Assembly (NCBI RefSeq): GCF_002875705.1
Contig: NZ_MCZZ01000112.1
Coordinates: 1-42,051, forward strand
Length of the DNA: 42,051 bases
Reading direction: 5' to 3'
DNA from: Vibrio sp. 10N.261.45.E2
GTDB taxonomy: Bacteria; Pseudomonadota; Gammaproteobacteria; Enterobacterales; Vibrionaceae
Position 1 is the stretch's first letter, and each line of letters starts with the position of its first letter. The notes under the pieces were generated by a model that was given only the letters and a program-made list of their open reading frames with translations, ran no database searches and was not told where the DNA came from. Made by a program: the position numbers and the translations under genes. This document shows positions 18,666 to 26,925 of this stretch, one piece after another.

Positions 18666-20210
18666 TTACAGCTTCACTCCACTTTGTGTAGGTGAGATAC
18701 CATCAGCAAACAGAACTACGTCGCTGATGTCAGCGTTATTTGCAACAGGAGCGACGCTTGGATTGAGTGGGTAGCTAACACCAGAGTATGACAGTGTGTG
18801 TTTCGCAGGTGTTGCACCACCGCCACTGACATTGAAGATTAGATCTTGCCAGCCGTGGTTTTGCGATTTACCCAAGCGTATGTCTCCTTTAACCAGTGTC
18901 ACTCGACTATTGAAACGCCAGTTATCTTGATGGTTTTCGAAAATCAGCAGTGTGCAGCCACCAGAACCACACCAATCGAGTTGGGCAAACAGCTCTTCTT
19001 TACCGTCACCGTTGAGGTCGTAGGTTAACCAGCGGTATTTGGTATCGTCAGGTGAGCTGTTGTTGATCTTAAAACATTCGCGGATCGCTTGGTCGACTTT
19101 TGGATCAAGCTGATCACTGGAGTTCACCTGCTTTGCGTTTAGATCAACGTTAGTGGTGGTGTTTACTTGCGTTTGGGCACTTTTGGCTTCAAACAGAACC
19201 AGACCACCATTGGCGATCGGATAGACAACGTTGCCTACTTTCTCTTTTTCAGCGACCAGCTTGCCGTTATCAAGCGTGAAGATGCGCTCGGAGATCAAAT
19301 ACTGTTGTTGGTGGCGAGTCATAACCACTTGTACCTGATTTTGGTTCAGTTGTTGCCAGAAGCCTTGCTCAACAATAGAAGGGTCTCCATTGCTGTATGA
19401 ATAAGTCGTGATAGCACTGTGGTCATCGTTGAGTTCAAGGTTGATAGAGAACCCTGAATTTTGTGTTGAGCTAGCGAAGTAGAGCCCGCTCCAGTCCAGC
19501 GTAGGATCTTGGTTCGAGACCGTCGCACAACCATTATAGTTACTGTCATTGAGGTTAAGCTTGGCATGCCACCCGTAGATAGAGTCGCTCATACCGTCGC
19601 TACAGCTCTCTTTGGTAAGGTTGAGTTTGCCTTGTGCTGTTTTACCTTCTAATTGGTAATCACGACTGCTTGGCGTGGTGCGGCTTGATTCAATATCGAG
19701 AATCTGTGGCTGTTCGCCCATCTTAGTGTATTTCAGCTGGTCTTTATCGAAGGTTGCGGACCAGAAGGGTTCATTACCGAATACTCGTGTTGAACGCAGT
19801 GGTCGGTCGCAGCGTTCTGGGTTCTCTGCCGTTAGGATATTGACTTGGTCAACCACGAAGCGTGCTGTGAAGTCTGCGTTGTAACCCGTTTGGCTTGGTA
19901 CGGTTAGGTGTCCAATCAGCTCGCCATATAAGGCTTGATAAGGTCTGGCAGCGAGCCCTTGTGCTTCGAGTGCTAGCTCTGGAGACATATCTAACCAGTA
20001 TTGTTGTTGGCTACCACAAGGGGTGAAGGTACGGCTTTCATGGCCTACCACAACTTGACCACGCATGATGAAGGTTTGTGGTTGAACGCTCAGCGGCTCA
20101 TCCAAGGTTGCTGGCGGGAGTTCAGGTTGTTGCGGTGTATTTGGTGCGGTGACACAGCCTTGTAGAGCGAACGCGACGAGCCACGTCACTGGGTTTTTCA
20201 TTACCTTCAT
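18666..20210 (-). CDS. Large predicted lipoprotein with GNEPFW motif (COG3650-like)
   Basis: A 514-residue secreted lipoprotein. The signal peptide MKVMKNPVTWLVAFALQGC ends in a lipobox with Cys19. I chose the ATG at 20210 because AGGAAG lies seven bases upstream. The N-terminal part contains GNEPFWSATFD (about residues 145-155), typical of COG3650-type envelope lipoproteins. The C-terminal part has YDLNGDGKEELFAQLDW, a calcium-loop-like repeat motif, and a glycine-rich stretch. Three homologous-looking lobes may be present, but I cannot define them. Function unknown; probably periplasmic or outer-membrane. It is divergent from the EVE gene and directly upstream of the DTW gene. Confidence 0.75.
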   Translation of the reverse strand: MKVMKNPVTWLVAFALQGCVTAPNTPQQPELPPATLDEPLSVQPQTFIMRGQVVVGHESRTFTPCGSQQQYWLDMSPELALEAQGLAARPYQALYGELIGHLTVPSQTGYNADFTARFVVDQVNILTAENPERCDRPLRSTRVFGNEPFWSATFDKDQLKYTKMGEQPQILDIESSRTTPSSRDYQLEGKTAQGKLNLTKESCSDGMSDSIYGWHAKLNLNDSNYNGCATVSNQDPTLDWSGLYFASSTQNSGFSINLELNDDHSAITTYSYSNGDPSIVEQGFWQQLNQNQVQVVMTRHQQQYLISERIFTLDNGKLVAEKEKVGNVVYPIANGGLVLFEAKSAQTQVNTTTNVDLNAKQVNSSDQLDPKVDQAIRECFKINNSSPDDTKYRWLTYDLNGDGKEELFAQLDWCGSGGCTLLIFENHQDNWRFNSRVTLVKGDIRLGKSQNHGWQDLIFNVSGGGATPAKHTLSYSGVSYPLNPSVAPVANNADISDVVLFADGISPTQSGVKL

Positions 20211-20249
20211 GTTATATCTTCCTCGGAGCAACCGTTAATTGGATTTATT

Positions 20250-20717
20250 ATGGCATATTGGTTATTTAAAACAGAACCCGACACCTTTTCTATTCAGACT
20301 CTGAGAGTGCAAAAAACCTCTTGTTGGGAGGGGGTGCGCAACTATCAGGCTCGAAACATGATGCGTGATGATGTCAAGCTTGGCGATCTGGTGATGATAT
20401 ACCATTCATCATGTAAAAAAGTTGGCGTAGCAGGGATCGCAAAAGTAACCAGAGAAGCCTATCCAGACCATTTTCAGTTCGACCCAGAAAGTGATTACTA
20501 CGACCCTAAGTCCTCACTCGATAATCCACGCTGGATTATGGTTGATGTCGAGTTTGTGCGAGTCACTGAACGCTTGATTCCCTTAGCGACGCTTAAAGCT
20601 ATGCCTGAACTATCAGAGATGCCATTGGTGAAGCGCGGTAATCGCTTATCCATCATGCCGGTTACTGAACAGGAGTGGCAGGCAATTTTGAGCAAAGAAG
20701 TGCTAGGTTCTCGATAG
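20250..20717 (+). CDS. EVE-domain protein
   Basis: The 155-residue protein is almost entirely an EVE domain (PUA-like fold), recognised by MAYWLFKTEPDTFS, WEGVRNYQARNMMRD, GDLVMIYHSS and NPRWIMVDVEF. EVE proteins bind modified bases in nucleic acids; eukaryotic THYN1 is the named relative. In bacteria they are found both as stand-alone housekeeping proteins and in defence contexts. The neighbours here give no defence signal. It is divergent from the lipoprotein gene and followed by an imperfect terminator. Confidence 0.9.
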   Translation: MAYWLFKTEPDTFSIQTLRVQKTSCWEGVRNYQARNMMRDDVKLGDLVMIYHSSCKKVGVAGIAKVTREAYPDHFQFDPESDYYDPKSSLDNPRWIMVDVEFVRVTERLIPLATLKAMPELSEMPLVKRGNRLSIMPVTEQEWQAILSKEVLGSR

Positions 20718-20749
20718 CGTTAGAGAGAGCTTTTTGCGTAAGGTTCAAA

Positions 20750-20773
20750 AAAGGCAGCCAGTTGGCTACCTTT
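20750..20773. terminator. Imperfect terminator hairpin
   Basis: The arms AAAGGCAGCCA and TGGCTACCTTT carry one internal mismatch and a two-base loop, flanked by A- and T-rich runs. It lies between the convergent EVE and yigL genes. Confidence 0.5.
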
Positions 20774-20805
20774 CTATTTATTCAGATTTCTTCGGCGAGA
20801 CGAGA

Positions 20806-21633
20806 TTAGAGAAGGTGCTTCTCTAGGTAGTGAGCAACGGCGTCGTCTGCGTTGCTGCCAATCACTTCATTGTCTGGCAGAGCTTTCATCACTTTCTCAT
20901 GTGATGTACCCATGATTAGACCTTTACCGGCCATTGCCAGCATCTCAGCATCATTCATGCCGTCACCAAAGGCAACACAGTTATCCAGTGTCAGATTCAG
21001 TGATTTCGCAACAGCGTCTAAGGCGTGACCTTTAGAAACTTCAGCGGCCATCACTTCTAAACACCAAGGTGTAGAGAAGGCGATGTTCAGTTTGTCGCCA
21101 AAAGCACCTCTTAGCTTTTGTTCAAACGTAACCAGATATTCGTGATCTTGCTCTGGGTGTGTGAAGAAGACCTTCGCGATGCTTTCGCTTGGTGCGTTTT
21201 CAGCTTCAAAGCGCTTGTAGCTAAAGCCAGATTCACTGTGGAATTGAGCCAGCATTTCATCTTCACGATCGAGTAGCCAATCTTCATTCTGGTACATGTG
21301 GATAAAGATATTTGGATCTTGGCGTACAATATCAATAACCGGTTGAACGAGTTCCTGAGGCACGTTCTGGCTATACATCAACTGATCGTTCTGGTCATGC
21401 ACGCGAGCACCGTTCGAAGTGATCATGTACGCCGGAATACCTGCGATCTGACGAATACCTGCCACATCAACGTGATGGCGACCCGTAGCGAAGATAAAGG
21501 TATAACCTTGGTCGTGTAATTTCTTAAGCGTTAGCTTGGTAAAGTCGCTTAGCTGATGGTTGGGAGCCAAAAGCGTACCATCTAAATCAGAAGCGACAAT
21601 TTCCACGGAATCTTTTAGTGCAGGAATACTCAT
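20806..21633 (-). CDS. yigL: Cof-type HAD phosphatase YigL
   Basis: A 275-residue HAD hydrolase of the Cof subfamily with motif I VASDLDGTLL (D16, D18), FATGRHHVDV, TSNGARVHD, and the C-terminal FGDGMNDAEMLAMAGKG. These segments and the overall length match E. coli YigL, which dephosphorylates pyridoxal phosphate and some sugar phosphates. It lies downstream of pldB on the same strand, as in E. coli. GAGGG just before the ATG is a good ribosome-binding site. Confidence 0.92.
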   Translation of the reverse strand: MSIPALKDSVEIVASDLDGTLLAPNHQLSDFTKLTLKKLHDQGYTFIFATGRHHVDVAGIRQIAGIPAYMITSNGARVHDQNDQLMYSQNVPQELVQPVIDIVRQDPNIFIHMYQNEDWLLDREDEMLAQFHSESGFSYKRFEAENAPSESIAKVFFTHPEQDHEYLVTFEQKLRGAFGDKLNIAFSTPWCLEVMAAEVSKGHALDAVAKSLNLTLDNCVAFGDGMNDAEMLAMAGKGLIMGTSHEKVMKALPDNEVIGSNADDAVAHYLEKHLL

Positions 21634-21804
21634 TTAACCCTCATTGCAAAATGCTTAACCAATATTGACGCTAGCCAGCGCTAGAATCGTTTTAACTACA
21701 ATATCTCTAGGTAGAAATTGTATGCCAAATTCATGCAAGAAAAGAGGGTAAAGGTCACTTACTTCTCTTCCTCTTTAGCGTCTATCTGCTTGGTAGGTTG
21801 ATTA

Positions 21805-21868
21805 GTGCGTTAGCTTGTTCGCGTATTAGCTTATTCGCGTATTCGTTTATCTGCGTATTAGCTTTAGG
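21805..21868. repeat. Four imperfect 16-base tandem repeats in the pldB-yigL gap
   Basis: The units start at 21805, 21821, 21837 and 21853. The second and fourth begin GCGTATTAGCTT, and the third diverges in its middle. The last unit runs into the pldB stop codon. The rest of the 21634-21804 gap shows only AT-rich sequence, probably containing the yigL promoter. Confidence 0.75.
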
Positions 21869-22844
21869 CAAAAAACTGATTGATCGCATCTAGTGTTTGG
21901 TTGCGGTACTCATCTTGCTCAAATAACACCTCATGCCTAGAACCCTCAATTAACTTAAACTGGCAATCAGAGTTGGTTTTCTTCAGCTTAGAGATGAACT
22001 TTACTTGAGCACTATTACTGACAATCTTCTCTTCTCCTGCCTGAATCAAAAGTAGAGGAATCTTGATTTGACGAGTTTGTTGAATCGCTTGTTTAGCTGC
22101 CATCAACCCTTGCCATACCCAGCGCGTGCTTGGTCCACCTACCTGCAAAGACGGTGACTCGTCATATAAACGACGGAACCACTGATAACGAACTTTGCTA
22201 TGGCTCAATAAGTTGTTTTCAAAAGGCTTCGAGTAATACGCTTGCTGCCCCGGAGCGTAAGTCGGCTTAGCATGAAAGGCGGTGAGCACTTGTCCAACGA
22301 TCATCGCGATAGGTTTCAAGTACCACTCGGTGTTAATACCAAACATCGGAGCGCACAGAGTCACCTTATCAAATGGGTGGTCTGGATGAGTTTGTAGGTA
22401 GCGAGTGGCTATGGTGCTGCCCATTGAATGCGCAAGCAGGTAGCGATTGGAATACTTACTGAGATCAAAGCTGGCAATGACGTCAGACATGTCAGATGCA
22501 TAATCATCAAACTCATGAATGTGACCAATGTCAGAGTCTGCTACCATACGTTCAGACTGGCCTTGACCTTGGTGGTCAAATGAATAAACGTCATAGCCTT
22601 GTTGATAGAAATCATAAAAGAGTTCTTGGTATTTTTGGCAGCACTCGATACGGCCATTTGAAATCACAATCGCCTTGGTGTGTGCTTCTGAAGTCAGGCT
22701 ACACCAGTACAGCTTCTTTTTACCGGATGTTGTTACATACCCATCTTTTCGTTGTTGCCAAAGGGTGGGGATCGGGTGTTTAATCGCTTGCTCGAATTGA
22801 GGTTCTTGTGTGTACGAAATCGGGGCGCCGCTGTGGTTTTCCAT
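21864..22844 (-). CDS. pldB: Lysophospholipase L2 (alpha/beta hydrolase)
   Basis: PldB hydrolyses lysophospholipids at the inner membrane. The 326-residue protein has the alpha/beta-hydrolase elbow LLAHSMGST with nucleophile S140, an upstream FDHQGQGQSER oxyanion-type segment, and the C-terminal histidine in EGSRHEVLFEQ. Divergence from rhtB and linkage to yigL match the E. coli rhtB-pldB-yigL neighbourhood. AGGT lies about nine bases before the ATG. Confidence 0.9.
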   Translation of the reverse strand: MENHSGAPISYTQEPQFEQAIKHPIPTLWQQRKDGYVTTSGKKKLYWCSLTSEAHTKAIVISNGRIECCQKYQELFYDFYQQGYDVYSFDHQGQGQSERMVADSDIGHIHEFDDYASDMSDVIASFDLSKYSNRYLLAHSMGSTIATRYLQTHPDHPFDKVTLCAPMFGINTEWYLKPIAMIVGQVLTAFHAKPTYAPGQQAYYSKPFENNLLSHSKVRYQWFRRLYDESPSLQVGGPSTRWVWQGLMAAKQAIQQTRQIKIPLLLIQAGEEKIVSNSAQVKFISKLKKTNSDCQFKLIEGSRHEVLFEQDEYRNQTLDAINQFFA

Positions 22845-22925
22845 GGGAAATTACCTGAACTGATGCGTGTGAGAGCTTTATTGCTACTAATGTTGTTAGA
22901 TTAAAGAACTAGTAAGGAAATGCAA

Positions 22926-23543
22926 ATGGATACTCATGTTTGGCTTGCTTATGTCGTCACGGCGATATTGTTTAGTTTGGCTCCGGGCTCAGGTACCGTT
23001 AACTCAATCAGCAATGGGCTAAGTTATGGCACCAAGAAGTCACTTGCGTCGATCGCAGGCTTACAGTTGGGTCTTGCATTCCACATCATGCTGGTGGGCG
23101 CGGGTATTGGTGCACTAGTGGCTAAATCGGCGTTGGCGTTCACCATCATCAAATGGGTGGGCGTGGTTTACCTTCTTTGGTTGGGTATTCAAAAGTGGCG
23201 TGACAACTCTAGCTTAGTTGCTTCACAAGAAAATTCGACGTTATCGAGTGGCAAGTTGCTAAGAAATGCGGTACTGATTAACCTTACTAACCCAAAATCG
23301 ATCGTGTTTTTGGTGGCTCTTTTTCCTCAATTTATCGATCCAACACAGCCGCAAGCACCGCAGTTATTAGTGCTAGGTGTTACAACGGTATTCATTGATA
23401 GTGTTGTTATGTTGGGCTACACCTCATTAGCTTCACAAATGGGACGTTTTATTCGTTCAGATCGCATAATGGGTAAGATAAATAAAATCTTTGGTGGTAT
23501 GTTCATGGGCTGCGGCGCATTGCTGGCTGCCGCTAAAGCCTAG
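22926..23543 (+). CDS. rhtB: Homoserine/homoserine-lactone efflux protein RhtB (LysE family)
   Basis: A LysE/RhtB exporter of 205 residues with about six membrane helices. Diagnostic segments are LAPGSGTVNSISNGLSYG, SIAGLQLGLAFHIMLVG, NLTNPKSIVFLVALFPQF and the end NKIFGGMFMGCGALL, all close to E. coli RhtB. I chose the ATG at 22926 because AAGGA (22914-22918) is seven bases before it but only one base from the alternative ATG at 22920. Export of homoserine or related amino acids is inferred from the family. Confidence 0.9.
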   Translation: MDTHVWLAYVVTAILFSLAPGSGTVNSISNGLSYGTKKSLASIAGLQLGLAFHIMLVGAGIGALVAKSALAFTIIKWVGVVYLLWLGIQKWRDNSSLVASQENSTLSSGKLLRNAVLINLTNPKSIVFLVALFPQFIDPTQPQAPQLLVLGVTTVFIDSVVMLGYTSLASQMGRFIRSDRIMGKINKIFGGMFMGCGALLAAAKA

Positions 23544-23588
23544 TGACAGCAATAGAGTTATAGTTAAACCAATTAGAGTTATCAAGAA

Positions 23589-24809
23589 ATGACCGCTACC
23601 TACGTTGCTCGACAACCTATCTTAAACCGCAAGAAGAACACGCTTGGTTATGAGTTGCTGTTTCGTGACGGAGAAAGGAATGCCTATCCAGCGCATATAG
23701 AGTCTAATCGAGCAACGTATCGTCTGATTGTTGAGAACTTCTTGTCGGTTGGGCTTAACCCGTCGATCCCATCTTCACGTTGCTTCATTAATTTCCCGTA
23801 CCAAAGCTTGATTCGTCGATTGCCTTTGAGCTTGCCGAAAGACAAGGTTGTGGTTGAGATCCTTGAAACCTGCCAACCGACCGATGAATTATTGGAAGCG
23901 GTTAAAGAGCTCTATCAAGCGGGCTACATGATTGCGCTAGATGATTTTACTTCGACGCCTGAATGGGAACGTTTCCTCAAATACACGCATATTGTTAAGC
24001 TCGATATCATGCAGATGGGCTTGGATGAGGCGTGTGATTTAGTAAAAGCTCATCAAGGGAAGAAGTTTAGTTTTCTTGCAGAGCGCGTCGAAACCGAACA
24101 AGAGTTCCAACAAGCCAAAGAGGCCGGCTTCAAGTTCTTCCAAGGCTATTTCTTTAGCAAGCCGGAAATCATCAAGACCAAGTACATCAGCCCAGAGCAA
24201 GTGATTGCCATGGAGTTGTTCCAAGAAGTGTGCAAGCCAGATGTTGATTTCCAACGTGTCGAGAGCATCGTCGCAAAAGATGTCGCCTTGTCTTATAAGC
24301 TGCTGCGCTTTGTGAACACCATGTCGCCTCGTCTAGAAGTGACCATCTCTTCGTTTCGTCAGGCCTTGGTGTATCTGGGACAAGAGAAACTAAAAATGTT
24401 TGTCTCGCTGGCGGTGGCTTCTTACGTCTCTGATAAAAAACCGAAAGAGTTGTACGGTTTGTCTTTGCAGCGTGCTCAGTTTTGCCAGCGTATGTCTCGT
24501 TATCAGGCATTTGAAGGGCATACCGAGCAAGCCTTTATGATTGGCTTGTTCTCGTTGCTGGATGCATTGCTCGACCTGTCGTTAGAGAATTTAGTTGAGC
24601 AACTGCCTTTGTGTAAAAGTATCAAGGTGGCTCTGCTACGTAGAGAAGGGCCATACGGTACCCTGCTCGCGCTTGAAGAGAGTTTTGAACATGCCGATTG
24701 GCAACAGATTGACGAGCATTGTGCCGATTTAGGGCTAAGCGTAGATCAGGTCAAAACGGAGCTTACCGAAGCTCGCCGTTGGAGCCATACCGTGACTAAC
24801 AAGCTCTGA
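23589..24809 (+). CDS. cdgJ: EAL-HDOD c-di-GMP phosphodiesterase, CdgJ-like
   Basis: The 406-residue protein has an N-terminal EAL domain (about 1-200) and a C-terminal HDOD domain (about 205-385), the YuxH-type layout. EAL catalytic residues are present: E and R in YELLFRDG, the Asn of INFPYQSL, the Glu of VEILET, the Asp pair of ALDDFTS, the Lys of VKLDIM, the Glu of LAERVET and the Gln of FQGYFFSKP. It should therefore be an active c-di-GMP phosphodiesterase. The V. cholerae gene at this location (from memory VC0137, CdgJ) promotes motility; orthology is inferred from position and layout. It follows rhtB by 45 bases. Confidence 0.88.
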   Translation: MTATYVARQPILNRKKNTLGYELLFRDGERNAYPAHIESNRATYRLIVENFLSVGLNPSIPSSRCFINFPYQSLIRRLPLSLPKDKVVVEILETCQPTDELLEAVKELYQAGYMIALDDFTSTPEWERFLKYTHIVKLDIMQMGLDEACDLVKAHQGKKFSFLAERVETEQEFQQAKEAGFKFFQGYFFSKPEIIKTKYISPEQVIAMELFQEVCKPDVDFQRVESIVAKDVALSYKLLRFVNTMSPRLEVTISSFRQALVYLGQEKLKMFVSLAVASYVSDKKPKELYGLSLQRAQFCQRMSRYQAFEGHTEQAFMIGLFSLLDALLDLSLENLVEQLPLCKSIKVALLRREGPYGTLLALEESFEHADWQQIDEHCADLGLSVDQVKTELTEARRWSHTVTNKL

Positions 24810-24840
24810 TGTTTCTTCGTTAAACTTTTATGAAAATGGA

Positions 24841-24867
24841 AACGCACGGCTTGACGTGCGTTTTTTT
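24841..24867 (+). terminator. Terminator of the EAL-HDOD gene
   Basis: Arms AACGCACG and CGTGCGTT surround a six-base loop and are followed by a run of T. The loop and right arm also contain the -35 element of the following arsR promoter. Confidence 0.9.
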
Positions 24868-24878
24868 ATAACTAATAT
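24851..24878 (+). promoter_or_regulatory. Promoter of the arsenate operon
   Basis: TTGACG (24851-24856) and TAATAT (24873-24878) are 16 bases apart, a strong sigma-70 match. Transcription would begin near 24885, within the predicted ArsR operator and about 24 bases before the arsR ATG. Confidence 0.75.
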
Positions 24879-24902
24879 ATACGCATATCCATATATGAGT
24901 AT
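24879..24902. promoter_or_regulatory. Predicted ArsR operator
   Basis: The arms ATACGCATAT and ATATGAGTAT are inverted repeats matching at nine of ten positions around a four-base centre, with further partial symmetry outside. The element sits directly downstream of the -10 and just before arsR, where a self-repressing ArsR-type protein would block transcription. Confidence 0.65.
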
Positions 24903-24908
24903 GTAGTT

Positions 24909-25250
24909 ATGCTTCCTCACCAATTTTTTAAATTACTGTCTGATGAAACGCGAGTGCGTTGCTTAATGATGATTGTGCGCCAAGAGTGCCTTTCTGTTGG
25001 TGAGTTGACTCAGGCATTACAAGAAAGTCAGCCAAAGGTTTCAAGGCACCTTGCACAGTTGCGTTCAAACGGCATTTTGACTGACGTTCGCCAAGGGCAG
25101 TGGGTGTTTTACCGCCTGTCACAAGATTTACCGGGTTGGATGCTAAAGTTGATTGATGACCTTATTGCATCGAACTGTTTGAAAACTGAATACCAGCAAG
25201 ACATTGAACGCCTAGAAGCGATGACTTCACGTCCTCAATGTTGCGTTTAG
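24909..25250 (+). CDS. arsR: ArsR-family transcriptional repressor
   Basis: A 113-residue winged-helix repressor. The recognition region is LTQALQESQPKVSRHLAQLRSNGIL, here split for clarity as LTQALQESQPKVS then RHLAQLRSNGIL, and the wing contains GQWVFYRL. The usual ELCVCDL metal box is absent (the position reads SVGELTQAL), so any sensing by thiols would use other cysteines: C18, C27, C90 or the terminal C111-C112 pair. It leads an operon with an alternative GAPDH, a phosphatase and ArsJ. That is the composition of the arsenate-inducible var operon (vc1068-1071) of V. cholerae, as I recall it. ArsR presumably represses the operon through the palindrome at 24879-24902. Confidence 0.92.
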   Translation: MLPHQFFKLLSDETRVRCLMMIVRQECLSVGELTQALQESQPKVSRHLAQLRSNGILTDVRQGQWVFYRLSQDLPGWMLKLIDDLIASNCLKTEYQQDIERLEAMTSRPQCCV

Positions 25251-25290
25251 ATTTTAATTTAAATTTCACCACTAGCTGAGAGAAGAGATA

Positions 25291-26292
25291 ATGGCAGTTA
25301 AAGTAGGTATTAATGGTTTTGGCCGTATCGGCCGTCTAGCACTTCGCGCGGCATTCGACTGGGCAGAGCTAGAGTTTGTTCAAATTAACGATGTTGCTGG
25401 TGATACAGCGACACTGGCTCACCTTTTAGAGTTCGATTCGGTTCAAGGTCGCTTCCATCATGAAGTGGCCGTTGAAGGCGATGAGATGATCATCAACGGT
25501 CAACGTATTAAAACCACACAAGAGCGCGACATTGATGCGATCGATTGGTCTGGTTGTGATGTGGTTATCGAAGCGACCGGTGTTCACCGTAAGGCATCTT
25601 TCCTAAACAAATACCTAGAGCAAGGCGTGAAGCGTGTTGTGGTATCAGCACCAGTAAAAGAAGACGGCATCGCAAACATCGTTGTTGGTGTGAATGACAA
25701 TATCTTCGATCCTGCTGTACACAAAATCGTGACCGCAGCGTCTTGTACAACGAACTGTCTCGCGCCAGTGGTTAAAGTGATCAACGAGAAGCTCGGTATC
25801 GAAAGTGCCGCTTTCACCACAATTCATGATCTAACCAACACGCAAACTATCCTAGATGCGCCCCATAAAGATTTACGCCGTGCGCGCGCATGTGGAATGA
25901 GTCTAATTCCAACCACAACGGGCAGCGCTAAAGCGATTGTTGAGATATTCCCTGAGCTTGAAAACCGTATCAACGGCCACGCAGTTCGCGTACCGCTAGC
26001 GAATGCGTCTCTGACAGACATCATCTTCGAAGTGAAACAAGACACGACGGCAGAAGAAGTTAACGCGATGCTGAAAGAAGCCTCTGAGAATGAATTGAAA
26101 GGCATTCTGGGCTTCGAAGAGCGCCCATTGGTTTCTATCGATTACAAAGGCGACCAACGTTCAACTATCGTAGACGCACTATCAACCATGTTAGTCGGTA
26201 AGCGTATGGTTAAGATCTACGCTTGGTACGATAATGAGATGGGTTACGCGACACGTACCGCTGAGTTGGTTCGTACCGTTGGCCTTGCATAA
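25291..26292 (+). CDS. gap: Alternative glyceraldehyde-3-phosphate dehydrogenase of the arsenate operon
   Basis: A 333-residue GAPDH with the NAD-binding VGINGFGRIGR, the catalytic C152 in ASCTTNCLAPV and H179 in TTIHDLTNTQ. In ars contexts this enzyme uses arsenate in place of phosphate to make 1-arseno-3-phosphoglycerate, an unstable ester handled by the ArsJ pathway. Location between arsR and arsJ supports that role over a main glycolytic one. It follows arsR by 40 bases with GAGAAGAGA before the ATG. Confidence 0.93.
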   Translation: MAVKVGINGFGRIGRLALRAAFDWAELEFVQINDVAGDTATLAHLLEFDSVQGRFHHEVAVEGDEMIINGQRIKTTQERDIDAIDWSGCDVVIEATGVHRKASFLNKYLEQGVKRVVVSAPVKEDGIANIVVGVNDNIFDPAVHKIVTAASCTTNCLAPVVKVINEKLGIESAAFTTIHDLTNTQTILDAPHKDLRRARACGMSLIPTTTGSAKAIVEIFPELENRINGHAVRVPLANASLTDIIFEVKQDTTAEEVNAMLKEASENELKGILGFEERPLVSIDYKGDQRSTIVDALSTMLVGKRMVKIYAWYDNEMGYATRTAELVRTVGLA

Positions 26293-26333
26293 GCCTGCGT
26301 ACTTAAGAAATAGTAGAGTCTGGAGAAGACACA

Positions 26334-26825
26334 ATGACACATCCAACATGGCAACTAGACCTTGAACAAGGCGCACTAATTCTAACTCCATGCCCAGGTA
26401 CTAAAGATGCTGATCTAGATGCATCTCTAGCACAACTGAAAGAGCAGGGTGTTGAAGCTATCGTGACTGCGCTTGATGATGCAGAGCTTGCAAGCAAAGA
26501 CGTGGTAGCACTTGGCGAGAAAATCCGTGCATTAGGCATGCAGTGGTTCCAAATTGAAATCGAAGACGATTGTGCACCGGGTACTGAGTTTGCTGCGAAG
26601 TGGCAAGCGGCTAGCCCTGAACTACATAACATCGTCGATAACGGCGGTAAGGTAGCGATGCACTGCATGGGCGGCTCTGGCCGTACTGGTTTGTTTGCCG
26701 CTCACCTATTGTTAGAAAAAGGCTGGGACCTCGATAAGATCGTTCAAGAGGTTCAAGCACTGCGTCCAGGCGCGTTTACCAAGTCAGTTCAAGTTGACTA
26801 CATTCAAGGTGTTGCTGCTCAGTAG
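26334..26825 (+). CDS. CDKN3-like protein-tyrosine-phosphatase-fold enzyme of the arsenate operon
   Basis: The 163-residue protein has the cysteine-phosphatase P-loop HCMGGSGRTG, with nucleophile C111 and R117 in the CX5R pattern. A general-acid candidate lies in EIEDDCAPG (D78 or D79). The fold resembles dual-specificity or CDKN3-type phosphatases. In V. cholerae a putative phosphatase occupies the same operon slot and contributes to arsenate resistance. Its substrate is not known; breakdown of 1-arseno-3-phosphoglycerate or a related phospho-ester is possible but inferred. It follows gap by 41 bases. Confidence 0.85.
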   Translation: MTHPTWQLDLEQGALILTPCPGTKDADLDASLAQLKEQGVEAIVTALDDAELASKDVVALGEKIRALGMQWFQIEIEDDCAPGTEFAAKWQAASPELHNIVDNGGKVAMHCMGGSGRTGLFAAHLLLEKGWDLDKIVQEVQALRPGAFTKSVQVDYIQGVAAQ

Positions 26826-26845
26826 CACTCATCTAGCAGCGATTA

Positions 26846-26876
26846 GAGCTTTTGGAACACTATGATCCAAAAGCTC
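26846..26876. other. Stem-loop between the phosphatase gene and arsJ
   Basis: Perfect 11-base arms GAGCTTTTGGA and TCCAAAAGCTC enclose a nine-base loop. T-rich sequence follows but not a tight T-run. It could weaken read-through into arsJ or stabilise the upstream mRNA. Confidence 0.6.
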
Positions 26877-26925
26877 AATTTGCTCTTCTTAATTCGCTTT
26901 TCTTTGTTTTTATCGGTGTGATGTT

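Noticed and set aside
20250..20717. EVE protein as part of a defence island
   Set aside because: Neighbours are a lipoprotein, a DTW enzyme and yigL, none of them defence genes; stand-alone EVE proteins are common.
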